Below are positions 1 to 7,427 of a stretch of 64,000 bases of DNA, piece after piece (positions within the stretch are counted from its first letter, which is position 1; each line of letters starts with the position of its first letter). The stretch comes from Pseudomonas fluorescens (lineage in GTDB: Bacteria; Pseudomonadota; Gammaproteobacteria; Pseudomonadales; Pseudomonadaceae). The DNA is taken from positions 8,668 through 72,667 of the forward strand of contig NZ_MSDF01000021.1 in the NCBI RefSeq assembly GCF_002022275.1, written 5' to 3'. Below the pieces are notes generated by a model that worked only from the letters and a program-made list of their open reading frames with translations, made no database searches and had not been told where the DNA came from. The position numbers and the translations under genes were made by a program.

Positions 1-2
1 CC

Positions 3-35
3 AAATGTGGGAGCTGGCAAGCCAGTTCCACATTT
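3..35. repeat. REP-like palindrome downstream of glpM
   Basis: A near-perfect hairpin whose outer arms read AAATGTGG and CCACATTT, with GC-rich inner arms. It resembles one arm-pair of the TGTGGGAGC REP family seen elsewhere in this window. It lies just after the end of the minus-strand glpM-like gene and may help end that transcript. Confidence 0.6.
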
Positions 36-36
36 G

Positions 37-375
37 TCAGGCGTGAACGCGCACCCAGACGCTCACCAACACGGTCGCGGCCATCAACCACGCCACCGCC
101 GCAACGGCGAGTGAGGCCTCCAGCCGCATGCGGTCGACCATCACGTACAGCGTCGCCAAATACACAAAATACGGAATGATCGACCACATCCCGAACACGA
201 TGGTGGTCTTCAAATCCTCCGTGGAACGGCCTTTGCCGACGATGTAATGCGCGATCAGCGCAAAGGTCGGAAACAGCGGCACCAGCCCTGCGATGTAGTA
301 GTTTTTGGTCTTGGCCAACGCGGCCAGGATCAACACCACCGCCGCGCCGATGGCGGCCTTCAGTATTAGATCCAT
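37..375 (-). CDS. glpM: GlpM-family inner-membrane protein
   Basis: A 112-residue protein that is almost entirely hydrophobic, with about four predicted membrane segments. The central stretch with KTKNYYIAGLVPLFPTFAL and FGMWSIIPYF is what I recognise as the GlpM family, a Pseudomonas membrane protein linked in P. aeruginosa to alginate production. Its biochemical role is unknown. The ATG shares one base with the aauR stop codon (TGATG), so it is probably translated with the aauSR operon and not with the glp genes 10 kb away. Family assignment is by memory of conserved motifs; the function is inference. Confidence 0.7.
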   Translation of the reverse strand: MDLILKAAIGAAVVLILAALAKTKNYYIAGLVPLFPTFALIAHYIVGKGRSTEDLKTTIVFGMWSIIPYFVYLATLYVMVDRMRLEASLAVAAVAWLMAATVLVSVWVRVHA

Positions 376-1724
376 CAGTGGCTCAACCCGTATTTTTTAA
401 CTTTGTCGAACAGGGTGGTCTTGGCCATCCCCAGTTCCAGGCTGGCCTGGGTCAGGTTGCCGCCGCTGCGTTGCAACGCGTCGTTGAGCAGGTTGCGTTC
501 GAAAGCCTCTACCGCCTCGGTAAAGGCCAGGCCGTGGTTGCTGCTGCCGTGGCCGCTTTTCTTGAAGACCGGCAGGCCCAGAGCAAAGCGCTCGGCGACG
601 TTGCGCAATTCACGCACGTTGCCTGGCCAATCGTGGCTCATCAGGATTGAGACGGTCTGGTTATCCAGCTCTGGCACGCTGCGGTCAAAGCGCAGGGAGG
701 ACTGCTGCAGGAAGTGTTCGAACAATTGCAGGATGTCTTCGCGGCGCTCGCGCAGGGGCGGCAGTTCAAGGGTGACCACGTTGAGCCGGTAGTAAAGGTC
801 GCTACGGAATTGGTTGGCGCGGCTCAATTCGTCGAGGTCGGACTTGGTGGCGGCGATCACCCGGCAATCCACCGCCACGCTCTGGTTTGAACCCAGGCGT
901 TCGAGGGTGCGTTCCTGCAACACCCGCAGCAGTTTGATCTGCAGGTTGATCGGCATGCTTTCCACTTCATCGAGGAACAGCGTGCCTTCGTGGGCGTGCT
1001 CGATCTTGCCGATACGGCGCTTGCCCGCGCCGGTAAAGGCGTTGGCCTCGTGGCCGAAGATTTCGCTTTCGAAGAGGTTTTCCGGCAAGCCGCCGCAGTT
1101 CAGCGCGACGAATTGGTGGGAGTGACGCCGGCTGAAATCATGCAGGCAGCGTGCGACCAGTTCCTTGCCGGTGCCGGTCTCGCCTTCGATCAGTACGTTG
1201 GCCGAGGTGTCGGCGACATTCGCGATCAATTCACGCAGGTTCTGCATGGCCGGCGAGCGGCCGATGATGCGGCCTTCCAGGGAGTCGCGCTCGGCCAATT
1301 GGCGGCGCAGCGACCAGACTTCCCGTGCCAGCCCGCGCTGTTCGAGGGCGCGGCGGGCCACGTCCACCAGGCGTTCGGGGGAGAAGGGTTTTTCCATGAA
1401 GTCGTAGGCGCCGTTGCGCATGGCGCCGACGGCCATGGAGATATCGCCATGGCCGGTGATCAGCACCACCGGCAGGCTTTTATCCAGGGCCTTGAGGCGG
1501 GTCAGCAGCTCCAGGCCGTCAATGCCCGGCAGGCGGATATCGCTGATGACAATGCCGGCAAAGTTCTCGCCAATGCGCTTGAGCGCTTCTTCGGCGCTGC
1601 CCACGCCTACGCTGGGAATGTCCTCCAGCGCCAGAGCTTGCTGGCAGCCGAGCAATACATGGGGGTCGTCTTCGACGATCAGCACGGTGAGGTCGTCTTT
1701 TGGCGCTGTAGTTTCTGTATTCAT
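375..1724 (-). CDS. aauR: Sigma-54 activator AauR, acidic amino-acid response regulator
   Basis: A 449-residue NtrC/DctD-class regulator. An N-terminal receiver domain (about 12-125) carries the acidic pair near residues 19-20 and the phospho-acceptor Asp62. A central AAA+ domain has Walker A GETGTGKE and LFLDEVES. A C-terminal Fis-type helix-turn-helix spans the last 45 residues. The sigma-54 contact loop reads NAFTGA instead of GAFTGA. The gene overlaps aauS by ATGA and follows the aat transporter genes, the known arrangement of the AauS-AauR system that activates glutamate/aspartate uptake in Pseudomonas. Two matching UAS sites and a sigma-54 promoter precede aatJ. Confidence 0.9.
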   Translation of the reverse strand: MNTETTAPKDDLTVLIVEDDPHVLLGCQQALALEDIPSVGVGSAEEALKRIGENFAGIVISDIRLPGIDGLELLTRLKALDKSLPVVLITGHGDISMAVGAMRNGAYDFMEKPFSPERLVDVARRALEQRGLAREVWSLRRQLAERDSLEGRIIGRSPAMQNLRELIANVADTSANVLIEGETGTGKELVARCLHDFSRRHSHQFVALNCGGLPENLFESEIFGHEANAFTGAGKRRIGKIEHAHEGTLFLDEVESMPINLQIKLLRVLQERTLERLGSNQSVAVDCRVIAATKSDLDELSRANQFRSDLYYRLNVVTLELPPLRERREDILQLFEHFLQQSSLRFDRSVPELDNQTVSILMSHDWPGNVRELRNVAERFALGLPVFKKSGHGSSNHGLAFTEAVEAFERNLLNDALQRSGGNLTQASLELGMAKTTLFDKVKKYGLSH

Positions 1725-3622
1725 GTCGACTCAGCTTTTTGAGCGCCCACCAACGGCAGGCACAAGACAAAGGCAGTACCACCACTGGCCGGGTGTTCCA
1801 CGGCAAGGTTGCCGCCGGTGGCCGCCGCGAGGCTGGCGGACAGGGTCAGGCCCAACCCCAGGCCTTGTTCGCCGGGTTTGGTGGTGAAGAAGGGTTCGAA
1901 CAAATGTTTGCGCGCCTCGGGGTCGATGCCGTGGCCGTTGTCGCGCACTTGCAGGCGATATTTGCCTTCGCTGCTGTGGCCGTCCAGCCACAGTTCAGGG
2001 GCCGGTTGCGCCTGCATGGCGTCGAGGGCGTTGCCGATCAGGTTGACCAGAATCTGCTCCAGGCGCGTCTGGTCGATCTGCAATTGGGCGCTGGTGAAGT
2101 CGCGATGCACGTTCAGCGACAGGCCATCCACGCGCGCGCCGAGCACCTGGAACGCTGCATCCACGGCCTTGCCGAGGTTGGCTTCGCCCTGGTCATCACC
2201 GCGCCGGGCGAAGGAGCGCAGGCTGGCGGTGATGCGGCCCATGCGGTCGATCAGTTCGTTGATGGTCTTGAGGTTGGCGCTGGCGGTGTCGAGGGCGCCG
2301 CGCTCCAGGAAGCGCACGGTGTTGCCCGACAGGGTGCGCAAGGCCGCCAGCGGCTGATTCAATTCATGCGCGATGCTGGTGGACATCTGGCCGATGGCGG
2401 CGAGTTTACCGGCCTGCACCAGTTCATCCTGGGCATGGCGCAGGGTTTCTTCGGCTTGGCGTCGCTCGCGAATCTGGCCCTTGAGCCGTTCATTGCTGGC
2501 ACGCAGGTCGGCGGTGCGTTCGGCAATCCGTCGTTCCAGCTGGCTGTTGGCTTCCTGCAGGGCTTCCCGCGCGGCGAGGCGGGTAGCAATGACTTTGCGC
2601 CGCTCGTTCCAGGCAATCAGCAAAAACGCGACCAGGCCAAACGCGACCGCCACCAGAATGCCTTGGTTGATCGCTGCGCGGCGCAGGTCATTGAGCGGGG
2701 TGAGCAGGGTGAAATTCCACGGCGTGTCGCTCAACGGGCGGGTTTGCGCCAGGTAGCTGACTTCGTGTTCGTCGTTGACCACTTCGCTGTTGGCGGGGAA
2801 GGTCAGTTTTTCGGTGCCTTCGTTGAGGCGCTCGCGGGCCAGGGGTTCCAGCTCGTTGAGCGTCGCCCAGTAATATTGCAGGCTGTGGGCCAGGCGTTCC
2901 TTGGTCTCGTCGCTCAGCGGGCGCACGGCCTTGAGGCGGCGGGCCGGGTCGCTGGACAGAATGATGATGCCGTTCTCGTCGCTCACAAAGGCTTCGAGAC
3001 GCGCGCGCTGCCAGCGGTCTTCAAGGGCTTCGAGGCGCACTTTGACTACGGCTACGCCGATGATCTTGCCGTGTTCTTCCAGGCCGTGGGCCAGGTAGTA
3101 ACCGGGTTCGCCGTTGGTACTGCCCACGCCATAGAAGCGCCCGGGCTGGCCACGTACGGCATTTTGGAAGTAGGCGCGGAAGGACAGGTCTTCACCCTGG
3201 TAACTGTCGGCATCGCGCCAGTTACTGGTGGCCAGTACGCGGCCTGTGGTGTCCATCACATAGATGGCCCGGCTGCGACTGCGGCGGTTCAGGCCTTCGA
3301 GGTAATCATTGACCGGTTGCCGGGTTTCCTGGTTAGGGTCGGCCAGCAGCGTGGACACGCTGGACTCCAATTCCAGAAGGCTGGGCAGGTAGGTGTATTT
3401 GCTCAGTTCGCTTTCGACGGTGCGGGCATGCAGCTCCAGCTGGCGTTCGCCATTGTCGCTGAGGGTGCGGATGCCATAGTACTCACTGACCCAGAAGCCG
3501 ATATAACCCAGGCCGATCATCAGGGCGATGATCAGTGGCGGCAGGAACAGTTGGCGAATCAGGCGTGGTTTCACGGCAAGTGATGGCGGTGCGGCGCGAA
3601 ATTGGTTGGGGTCGCATTTCAT
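1721..3622 (-). CDS. aauS: Sensor histidine kinase AauS
   Basis: A 633-residue DctB-like membrane kinase. The first transmembrane segment lies near residues 24-48, followed by a large periplasmic sensor region of about 270 residues and a second membrane segment near 316-338. A coiled-coil linker leads to a HisKA domain with the phospho-accepting His at about residue 419 in SIAHELNQPLAAL. The HATPase domain has the N-box NLIGNALDAM and the G-rich GLGLGL. ATG at 3622 is preferred over the GTG one codon upstream. It should phosphorylate AauR in response to acidic amino acids. It is separated from aatP by a REP element. Confidence 0.88.
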   Translation of the reverse strand: MKCDPNQFRAAPPSLAVKPRLIRQLFLPPLIIALMIGLGYIGFWVSEYYGIRTLSDNGERQLELHARTVESELSKYTYLPSLLELESSVSTLLADPNQETRQPVNDYLEGLNRRSRSRAIYVMDTTGRVLATSNWRDADSYQGEDLSFRAYFQNAVRGQPGRFYGVGSTNGEPGYYLAHGLEEHGKIIGVAVVKVRLEALEDRWQRARLEAFVSDENGIIILSSDPARRLKAVRPLSDETKERLAHSLQYYWATLNELEPLARERLNEGTEKLTFPANSEVVNDEHEVSYLAQTRPLSDTPWNFTLLTPLNDLRRAAINQGILVAVAFGLVAFLLIAWNERRKVIATRLAAREALQEANSQLERRIAERTADLRASNERLKGQIRERRQAEETLRHAQDELVQAGKLAAIGQMSTSIAHELNQPLAALRTLSGNTVRFLERGALDTASANLKTINELIDRMGRITASLRSFARRGDDQGEANLGKAVDAAFQVLGARVDGLSLNVHRDFTSAQLQIDQTRLEQILVNLIGNALDAMQAQPAPELWLDGHSSEGKYRLQVRDNGHGIDPEARKHLFEPFFTTKPGEQGLGLGLTLSASLAAATGGNLAVEHPASGGTAFVLCLPLVGAQKAEST

Positions 3623-3669
3623 CACAGATGCCTTGGGTCAACCAGAGCTTGCCAGCCTGTGCGGTCCAA

Positions 3670-3758
3670 TGTGGGAGCGGGCTTGCTCGCGAATACGATC
3701 TGTCAGTTGATATTTCAGTGACTGACAGACCGCATTCGCGAGCAAGCCCGCTCCCACA
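3670..3758. repeat. Paired REP element (TGTGGGAGCGGGCTTGC type)
   Basis: Two long inverted arms, TGTGGGAGCGGGCTTGCTCG and its complement, flank a short unique centre that holds a second small dyad (CTGTCAGT / ACTGACAG). It sits in the 170-bp gap between aatP and aauS. It is likely to affect mRNA stability or to separate transporter expression from regulator expression. Confidence 0.85.
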
Positions 3759-3794
3759 ATAGATCCGGTTTCCACAGTGGAAGCGCTGTAATGC

Positions 3795-4529
3795 TTAGTG
3801 CTGCAGGATTTTCTCAAGGAAGTGCTGCGCGCGTTCGGAGCGGGCGCTGATGTCGCCGAAGAACTCTTCTTTCGGGCAGTCTTCGATGATCTTGCCGGCG
3901 TCCATGAAGATCACGCGGTCGGCCACTTTGCGGGCGAAGCCCATTTCGTGGGTCACGCACATCATGGTCATGCCTTCGTGGGCCAGTTGCACCATCACGT
4001 CGAGCACTTCGTTGACCATTTCCGGGTCGAGGGCCGAGGTCGGTTCGTCGAACAGCATGACGATCGGGTCCATGGCCAGGGCGCGGGCGATCGCCACACG
4101 TTGTTGCTGGCCGCCGGAAAGCTGGCCCGGGTGCTTGTGGGCGTGTGCCGAGAGGCCCACGCGCTCGAGCAGTTGCAGGCCTTTTTTGGTGGCTTCTTCC
4201 TTGCTGCGGCCCAGTACCTTGATCTGCGCGATGGTCAGGTTTTCGGTGATGGTCAGGTGCGGGAACAGTTCGAAGTGCTGGAACACCATGCCCACGCGCG
4301 AGCGCAGTTTCGGCAGGTTGGTCTTCGGGTCGGCAATGGAGGTGCCGTCGACCACGATGTCGCCCTTCTGGAACGGCTCCAGTGCGTTGACGCACTTGAT
4401 CAGGGTGGATTTGCCCGAGCCGGACGGCCCGCACACCACGATCACTTCGCCTTTTTTGACATCAGTGCTGCAATCGGTCAGCACCTGGAAGTCGCCATAC
4501 CACTTGTTGATGTTCTTGATAGAGATCAT
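3795..4529 (-). CDS. aatP: Glutamate/aspartate ABC transporter ATPase AatP
   Basis: A 244-residue ATP-binding subunit of the polar amino-acid (PAAT) ABC family. Visible motifs are Walker A GPSGSGKST, the signature LSGGQQQRVAIARAL, Walker B VMLFDEPTSALD, and the switch His in CVTHEMGF. It powers import through AatQ-AatM at the cytoplasmic face. The ATG overlaps the aatM stop (ATGA), indicating coupled translation. Length and motifs are those of the GltL/AatP group, and the adjacent aauSR genes support acidic amino acids as substrate. Confidence 0.92.
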   Translation of the reverse strand: MISIKNINKWYGDFQVLTDCSTDVKKGEVIVVCGPSGSGKSTLIKCVNALEPFQKGDIVVDGTSIADPKTNLPKLRSRVGMVFQHFELFPHLTITENLTIAQIKVLGRSKEEATKKGLQLLERVGLSAHAHKHPGQLSGGQQQRVAIARALAMDPIVMLFDEPTSALDPEMVNEVLDVMVQLAHEGMTMMCVTHEMGFARKVADRVIFMDAGKIIEDCPKEEFFGDISARSERAQHFLEKILQH

Positions 4530-5197
4530 ACGGCAAACCTTTTTTGCAGACGCTTGACCAGCAGCGAGGCGGAAAAGCTGATGATGAAGTAGACGACACC
4601 GGCGAAGATCAGGAACTCATTGGAGCGGCCGATGATGTCGCCGTTGGAGCGGGCGGAGTTGAGGAAATCCACCAGGCCCACGGTGTAGACCAGCGAGGTG
4701 TCCTGGAACAGGATGATCGACTGTTGCAGCAGCAACGGGGTCATCTTGCGGAACGCCTGGGGCAGGATGATCAGACGCATGGTCTGGCCATAGGTCATGC
4801 CCATCGCTTGGGCTGCGCCCATCTGGCCCTTGGGAATCGACTGCACACCGGCCCGCACGATTTCGCAGAAGTACGCGGCTTCGAACATCATGAAGGCCAC
4901 GACGCAGGAGGTGAACGCGCCGATCGGGGTGTCTTCGCCGGTGATCCAGCGCAACACGAACGGTACCGCCAGGTAGAACCAGGTGATCACCAGCAGCAGC
5001 GGGATCGAGCGGAAGTAGTTCACATAAGCGCCGGCCAGGCGCGACAGCAGTTTGTTGGACGACAGGCGCATCAGCGCCAGGATCGTACCCAACGCGATGC
5101 CGCCGACCACGCCCATGACCATCAACTGCAAGGTCATGACCATGCCGTTCCACAGGCCCGGAATAGCGGGGATGATGCCGCTGAAATCAAATTCCAT
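4526..5197 (-). CDS. aatM: Glutamate/aspartate ABC permease AatM
   Basis: A 223-residue inner-membrane permease of the HisM/GltK type with about five membrane spans. The EAA loop is visible in the stretch around AAQAMGMTYGQTMRLIILPQA. It pairs with AatQ to form the translocation channel. The start overlaps the aatQ stop by one base (TAATG) and the stop overlaps aatP (ATGA), so the three genes form one tightly coupled transcription unit. Confidence 0.9.
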   Translation of the reverse strand: MEFDFSGIIPAIPGLWNGMVMTLQLMVMGVVGGIALGTILALMRLSSNKLLSRLAGAYVNYFRSIPLLLVITWFYLAVPFVLRWITGEDTPIGAFTSCVVAFMMFEAAYFCEIVRAGVQSIPKGQMGAAQAMGMTYGQTMRLIILPQAFRKMTPLLLQQSIILFQDTSLVYTVGLVDFLNSARSNGDIIGRSNEFLIFAGVVYFIISFSASLLVKRLQKRFAV

Positions 5198-5943
5198 TAT
5201 TTACCCCCCACGGAGATCAGGCCGGGCACCGCGACTTTCTTCTCGATCACGCGCATCAGCAACATCAGGCTCATGTTCAAGGTGAAGTAGATCAGCGTGG
5301 CCAGGGTGAAGGCTTCAAACAGGTTGGCCGAGAACTCGGCGGTCTGCTTGGTTTGCGCCAGCAGTTCCATCAAGCCGATCAAGGACGCCACGGAGGAGTT
5401 CTTGAAGACGTTGAGGAATTCCGAGGTAAGCGGCGGAATGATGATCCGGTAGGCTTGTGGCAGCAGCACGTTCCAATAGATCTGCGGCAGCTTGAAGCCC
5501 ATGGCGCGCGCGGCGGCCTCTTGGCCACGTGGCAGCGCTTGAATACCGGTACGCACTTGCTCACAGACGCGAGCCGCGGTGAACAGGCCCAGGCACACGA
5601 CAACGCTCAGGTAGGCCGAGGTGGTCGGGTTTAGGTCTTGTTTGTACCAGTCCTGCAGGTTCTGCGGCAGCATGTCGGGTATCAGGAAGTACCAGATAAA
5701 CAGCTGTACCAGCAGCGGCACGTTACGAAACAGTTCCACGTAGCAGGTCGCGATGCCCGATACGATGCGGTTTGGCACGGTGCGCATGACCCCCAGAATG
5801 GAGCCAAGCAACAAGGCGATAATCCATGCCACGACAGCGATGGCAATGGTCCAGCCCAGCCCGGAGATGTACCAGTCGAGATAAGTCTCGCTGCCAACGC
5901 CGGTGGACTTGAAGAAAACGCCCCAGTCCCAGTTGTAATTCAT
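5197..5943 (-). CDS. aatQ: Glutamate/aspartate ABC permease AatQ
   Basis: A 248-residue permease of the GltJ type. The ATG at 5943 is chosen over an upstream start because GGGGAG lies at the right distance and the protein then begins MNYNWDWGVF, as is usual for this family. About five membrane spans are present, and the EAA loop lies in EAAARAMGFKLPQIYWNVLLPQA. It heterodimerises with AatM. It is separated from aatJ by about 190 bp that contain a strong hairpin. Confidence 0.9.
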   Translation of the reverse strand: MNYNWDWGVFFKSTGVGSETYLDWYISGLGWTIAIAVVAWIIALLLGSILGVMRTVPNRIVSGIATCYVELFRNVPLLVQLFIWYFLIPDMLPQNLQDWYKQDLNPTTSAYLSVVVCLGLFTAARVCEQVRTGIQALPRGQEAAARAMGFKLPQIYWNVLLPQAYRIIIPPLTSEFLNVFKNSSVASLIGLMELLAQTKQTAEFSANLFEAFTLATLIYFTLNMSLMLLMRVIEKKVAVPGLISVGGK

Positions 5944-6092
5944 TAGGGTCTCCCCTCGAAATCGATCGATGTACAAGCACCCGCTTGGGGAAGATCCTTT
6001 CCCGCCTGACGGTGAACGCCAGGCACACGCGATCGGCTCGAAAACCGCCAGGTCGAGTGTTCCACAGTAAAGCCAGCAGGTAGTAACAGAGG

Positions 6093-6117
6093 CCTGAGGG
6101 AGGGTGACTCCCTCAGG
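6093..6117 (-). promoter_or_regulatory. Intercistronic stem-loop after aatJ
   Basis: A perfect 10-bp stem (CCTGAGGGAG / CTCCCTCAGG) with a 5-nt loop lies 20 bp after the aatJ stop and before aatQ. It has no long T-run on the minus strand. Such hairpins commonly protect the 3' end of binding-protein mRNA so that the solute-binding protein exceeds the membrane subunits. That role here is inference. Confidence 0.65.
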
Positions 6118-6136
6118 ACATAAGCTTAGTCAGGTA

Positions 6137-7063
6137 TCAGATTTTTACGTCAGGCGCCGGCTTGTCGCTCGGGTTGGCGATCAGATCTTTAACCTTGTCG
6201 CTCATCGGGAAGTTCAGGTTCAGGCCTTTTGGAGGGATCGGGCTCTCGAACCACTTGCTGTAGATCTTGTTGATCTCGCCGGACTTGTACAGGGCGACGA
6301 TGGCGTCATCGACAGCTTTCTTGAAGGCCGGGTCGTCTTTACGCACCATGCACGCGTAGGCTTCGAAGGACTGCGGAGTACCGGTAATGACCCAGTCGTC
6401 CGGCTTCTTGGCCTTGGCTTCTTCACCGGCCAGCAGGGCGTCGTCCATCATGAAGGCTACGGCGCGGCCGCTTTCCAGCATCTGGAAGGATTCGCCGTGG
6501 TCTTTGGCGGAGATAACGTTCATGCCCATCTGCTTGTCGGCGTTCATCGCTTTGATGATGCGCTCGGACGTGGTACCGGCGGTGGTCACGACGTTTTTGC
6601 CTTTCAGGTCAGCGAAGTCAGCGTAGGACGGCTTGCCATCCTTGTCTTTCTTGACCAGCAGACGGGTGCCGATTTCGAAGATGTTGACGGTGAAATCAAC
6701 TTGCTGGGCGCGTTCGGCGTTGTTGGTGGTGGAACCGCACTCAAGATCCGCGGTGCCGTTCTGGATCAACGGGATACGGGTTTGCGAGGTCACCAGGTTG
6801 TACTTGGCCTTCAAGTCTGGCTTGTTCAGGTCTTTTTTCAATTGTTCGACGACAGCCAGTTGAACGTCGTGGGAGTAGCCCACTGGCTTGCCCGAACCAT
6901 CCGCGATGTAGGAAAACGGAATGGAGCTGTCGCGGTGCGCGAGGGTGATGGTGCCGGAGTCGTTGATTTTCTTCAGTGTGCCGGTGAGTTCGGCGGCGAA
7001 AACTGGAGTGCTGATCAGAGCAGCAGCGATAGCTGCGCCCAGGATATGGGGAACGATGCGCAT
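6137..7063 (-). CDS. aatJ: Periplasmic glutamate/aspartate-binding protein AatJ
   Basis: A 308-residue type-3 solute-binding protein. The start at 7063 is chosen because GAGGAAG precedes it and a Sec signal peptide begins there (cleavage probable after VFA, residue 23). The mature protein shows the family stretch with IPFSYIADGSGKPVGYSHD. Two cysteines (in LECGS and YACMV) match the disulfide common in GltI/AatJ proteins. It delivers acidic amino acids to AatQM. It is the first gene of the operon, and its upstream region carries a sigma-54 promoter and two AauR-type sites. Confidence 0.92.
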   Translation of the reverse strand: MRIVPHILGAAIAAALISTPVFAAELTGTLKKINDSGTITLAHRDSSIPFSYIADGSGKPVGYSHDVQLAVVEQLKKDLNKPDLKAKYNLVTSQTRIPLIQNGTADLECGSTTNNAERAQQVDFTVNIFEIGTRLLVKKDKDGKPSYADFADLKGKNVVTTAGTTSERIIKAMNADKQMGMNVISAKDHGESFQMLESGRAVAFMMDDALLAGEEAKAKKPDDWVITGTPQSFEAYACMVRKDDPAFKKAVDDAIVALYKSGEINKIYSKWFESPIPPKGLNLNFPMSDKVKDLIANPSDKPAPDVKI

Positions 7064-7175
7064 CAATACTTCCTCGACATTTGTTTTTTTTATGAAGCCG
7101 GCTAAACGGCTCTCTTGTACAGCGAATGCCCGTAACGGCTCCTGAGGCGTCTCAGGCAATCGTCAGGGAGTGTAG

Positions 7176-7191
7176 AGCATGAGTCGTGCCA
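7176..7191 (-). promoter_or_regulatory. Sigma-54 promoter of aatJ
   Basis: Read on the minus strand this is TGGCACGACTCATGCT: the invariant GG and GC are ten bases apart and there is one mismatch to TGGCAC-N5-TTGCW. Transcription would start near 7165, about 100 bp upstream of the aatJ ATG. This fits activation by the sigma-54 activator AauR. Confidence 0.8.
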
Positions 7192-7267
7192 TACCCGGGA
7201 TAAAAGGTTATCTGGCTGATTTATATGGAGATTAAGTTTGTGTGACAGGAAATTTGTAACTGGCCGA

Positions 7268-7312
7268 TCCGGTTAACCGAATGGTGCAGGGGATGCCGTT
7301 CGGAAAACCGAA
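7268..7312 (-). promoter_or_regulatory. Two AauR-type upstream activating sites
   Basis: Two 14-bp dyads lie 31 bp apart, about three helical turns: TCCGGTTAACCGAA at 7268-7281 and the perfect TTCGGAAAACCGAA at 7299-7312. The second fits the TTCGG-N4-CCGAA motif known for AauR. They lie about 80-135 bp upstream of the sigma-54 promoter, the usual position for enhancer-like sites. Confidence 0.75.
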
Positions 7313-7328
7313 TGGTGCCGCGGGTGCT

Positions 7329-7415
7329 TGTGGGAGCTGGCTTGCCTGCGATGGCATCGCCACGGTCATTCAGATAAACCGAGGTGCATGCATCGCAGGC
7401 AAGCCAGCTCCCACA
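7329..7415. repeat. Paired REP element (TGTGGGAGCTGGCTTGC type)
   Basis: Inverted arms TGTGGGAGCTGGCTTGCCTG and the complement flank about 35 bp of unique sequence. It lies between the aatJ regulatory region and the 3' end of the TonB-receptor gene and may insulate the two units. Confidence 0.85.
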
Positions 7416-7427
7416 GGTGAAGCATTA

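Noticed and set aside
1739..3583. 614-codon plus-strand frame opposite aauS
   Set aside because: It mirrors codon-position GC bias of aauS, has no domain and no ribosome site; aauS has full kinase motifs.
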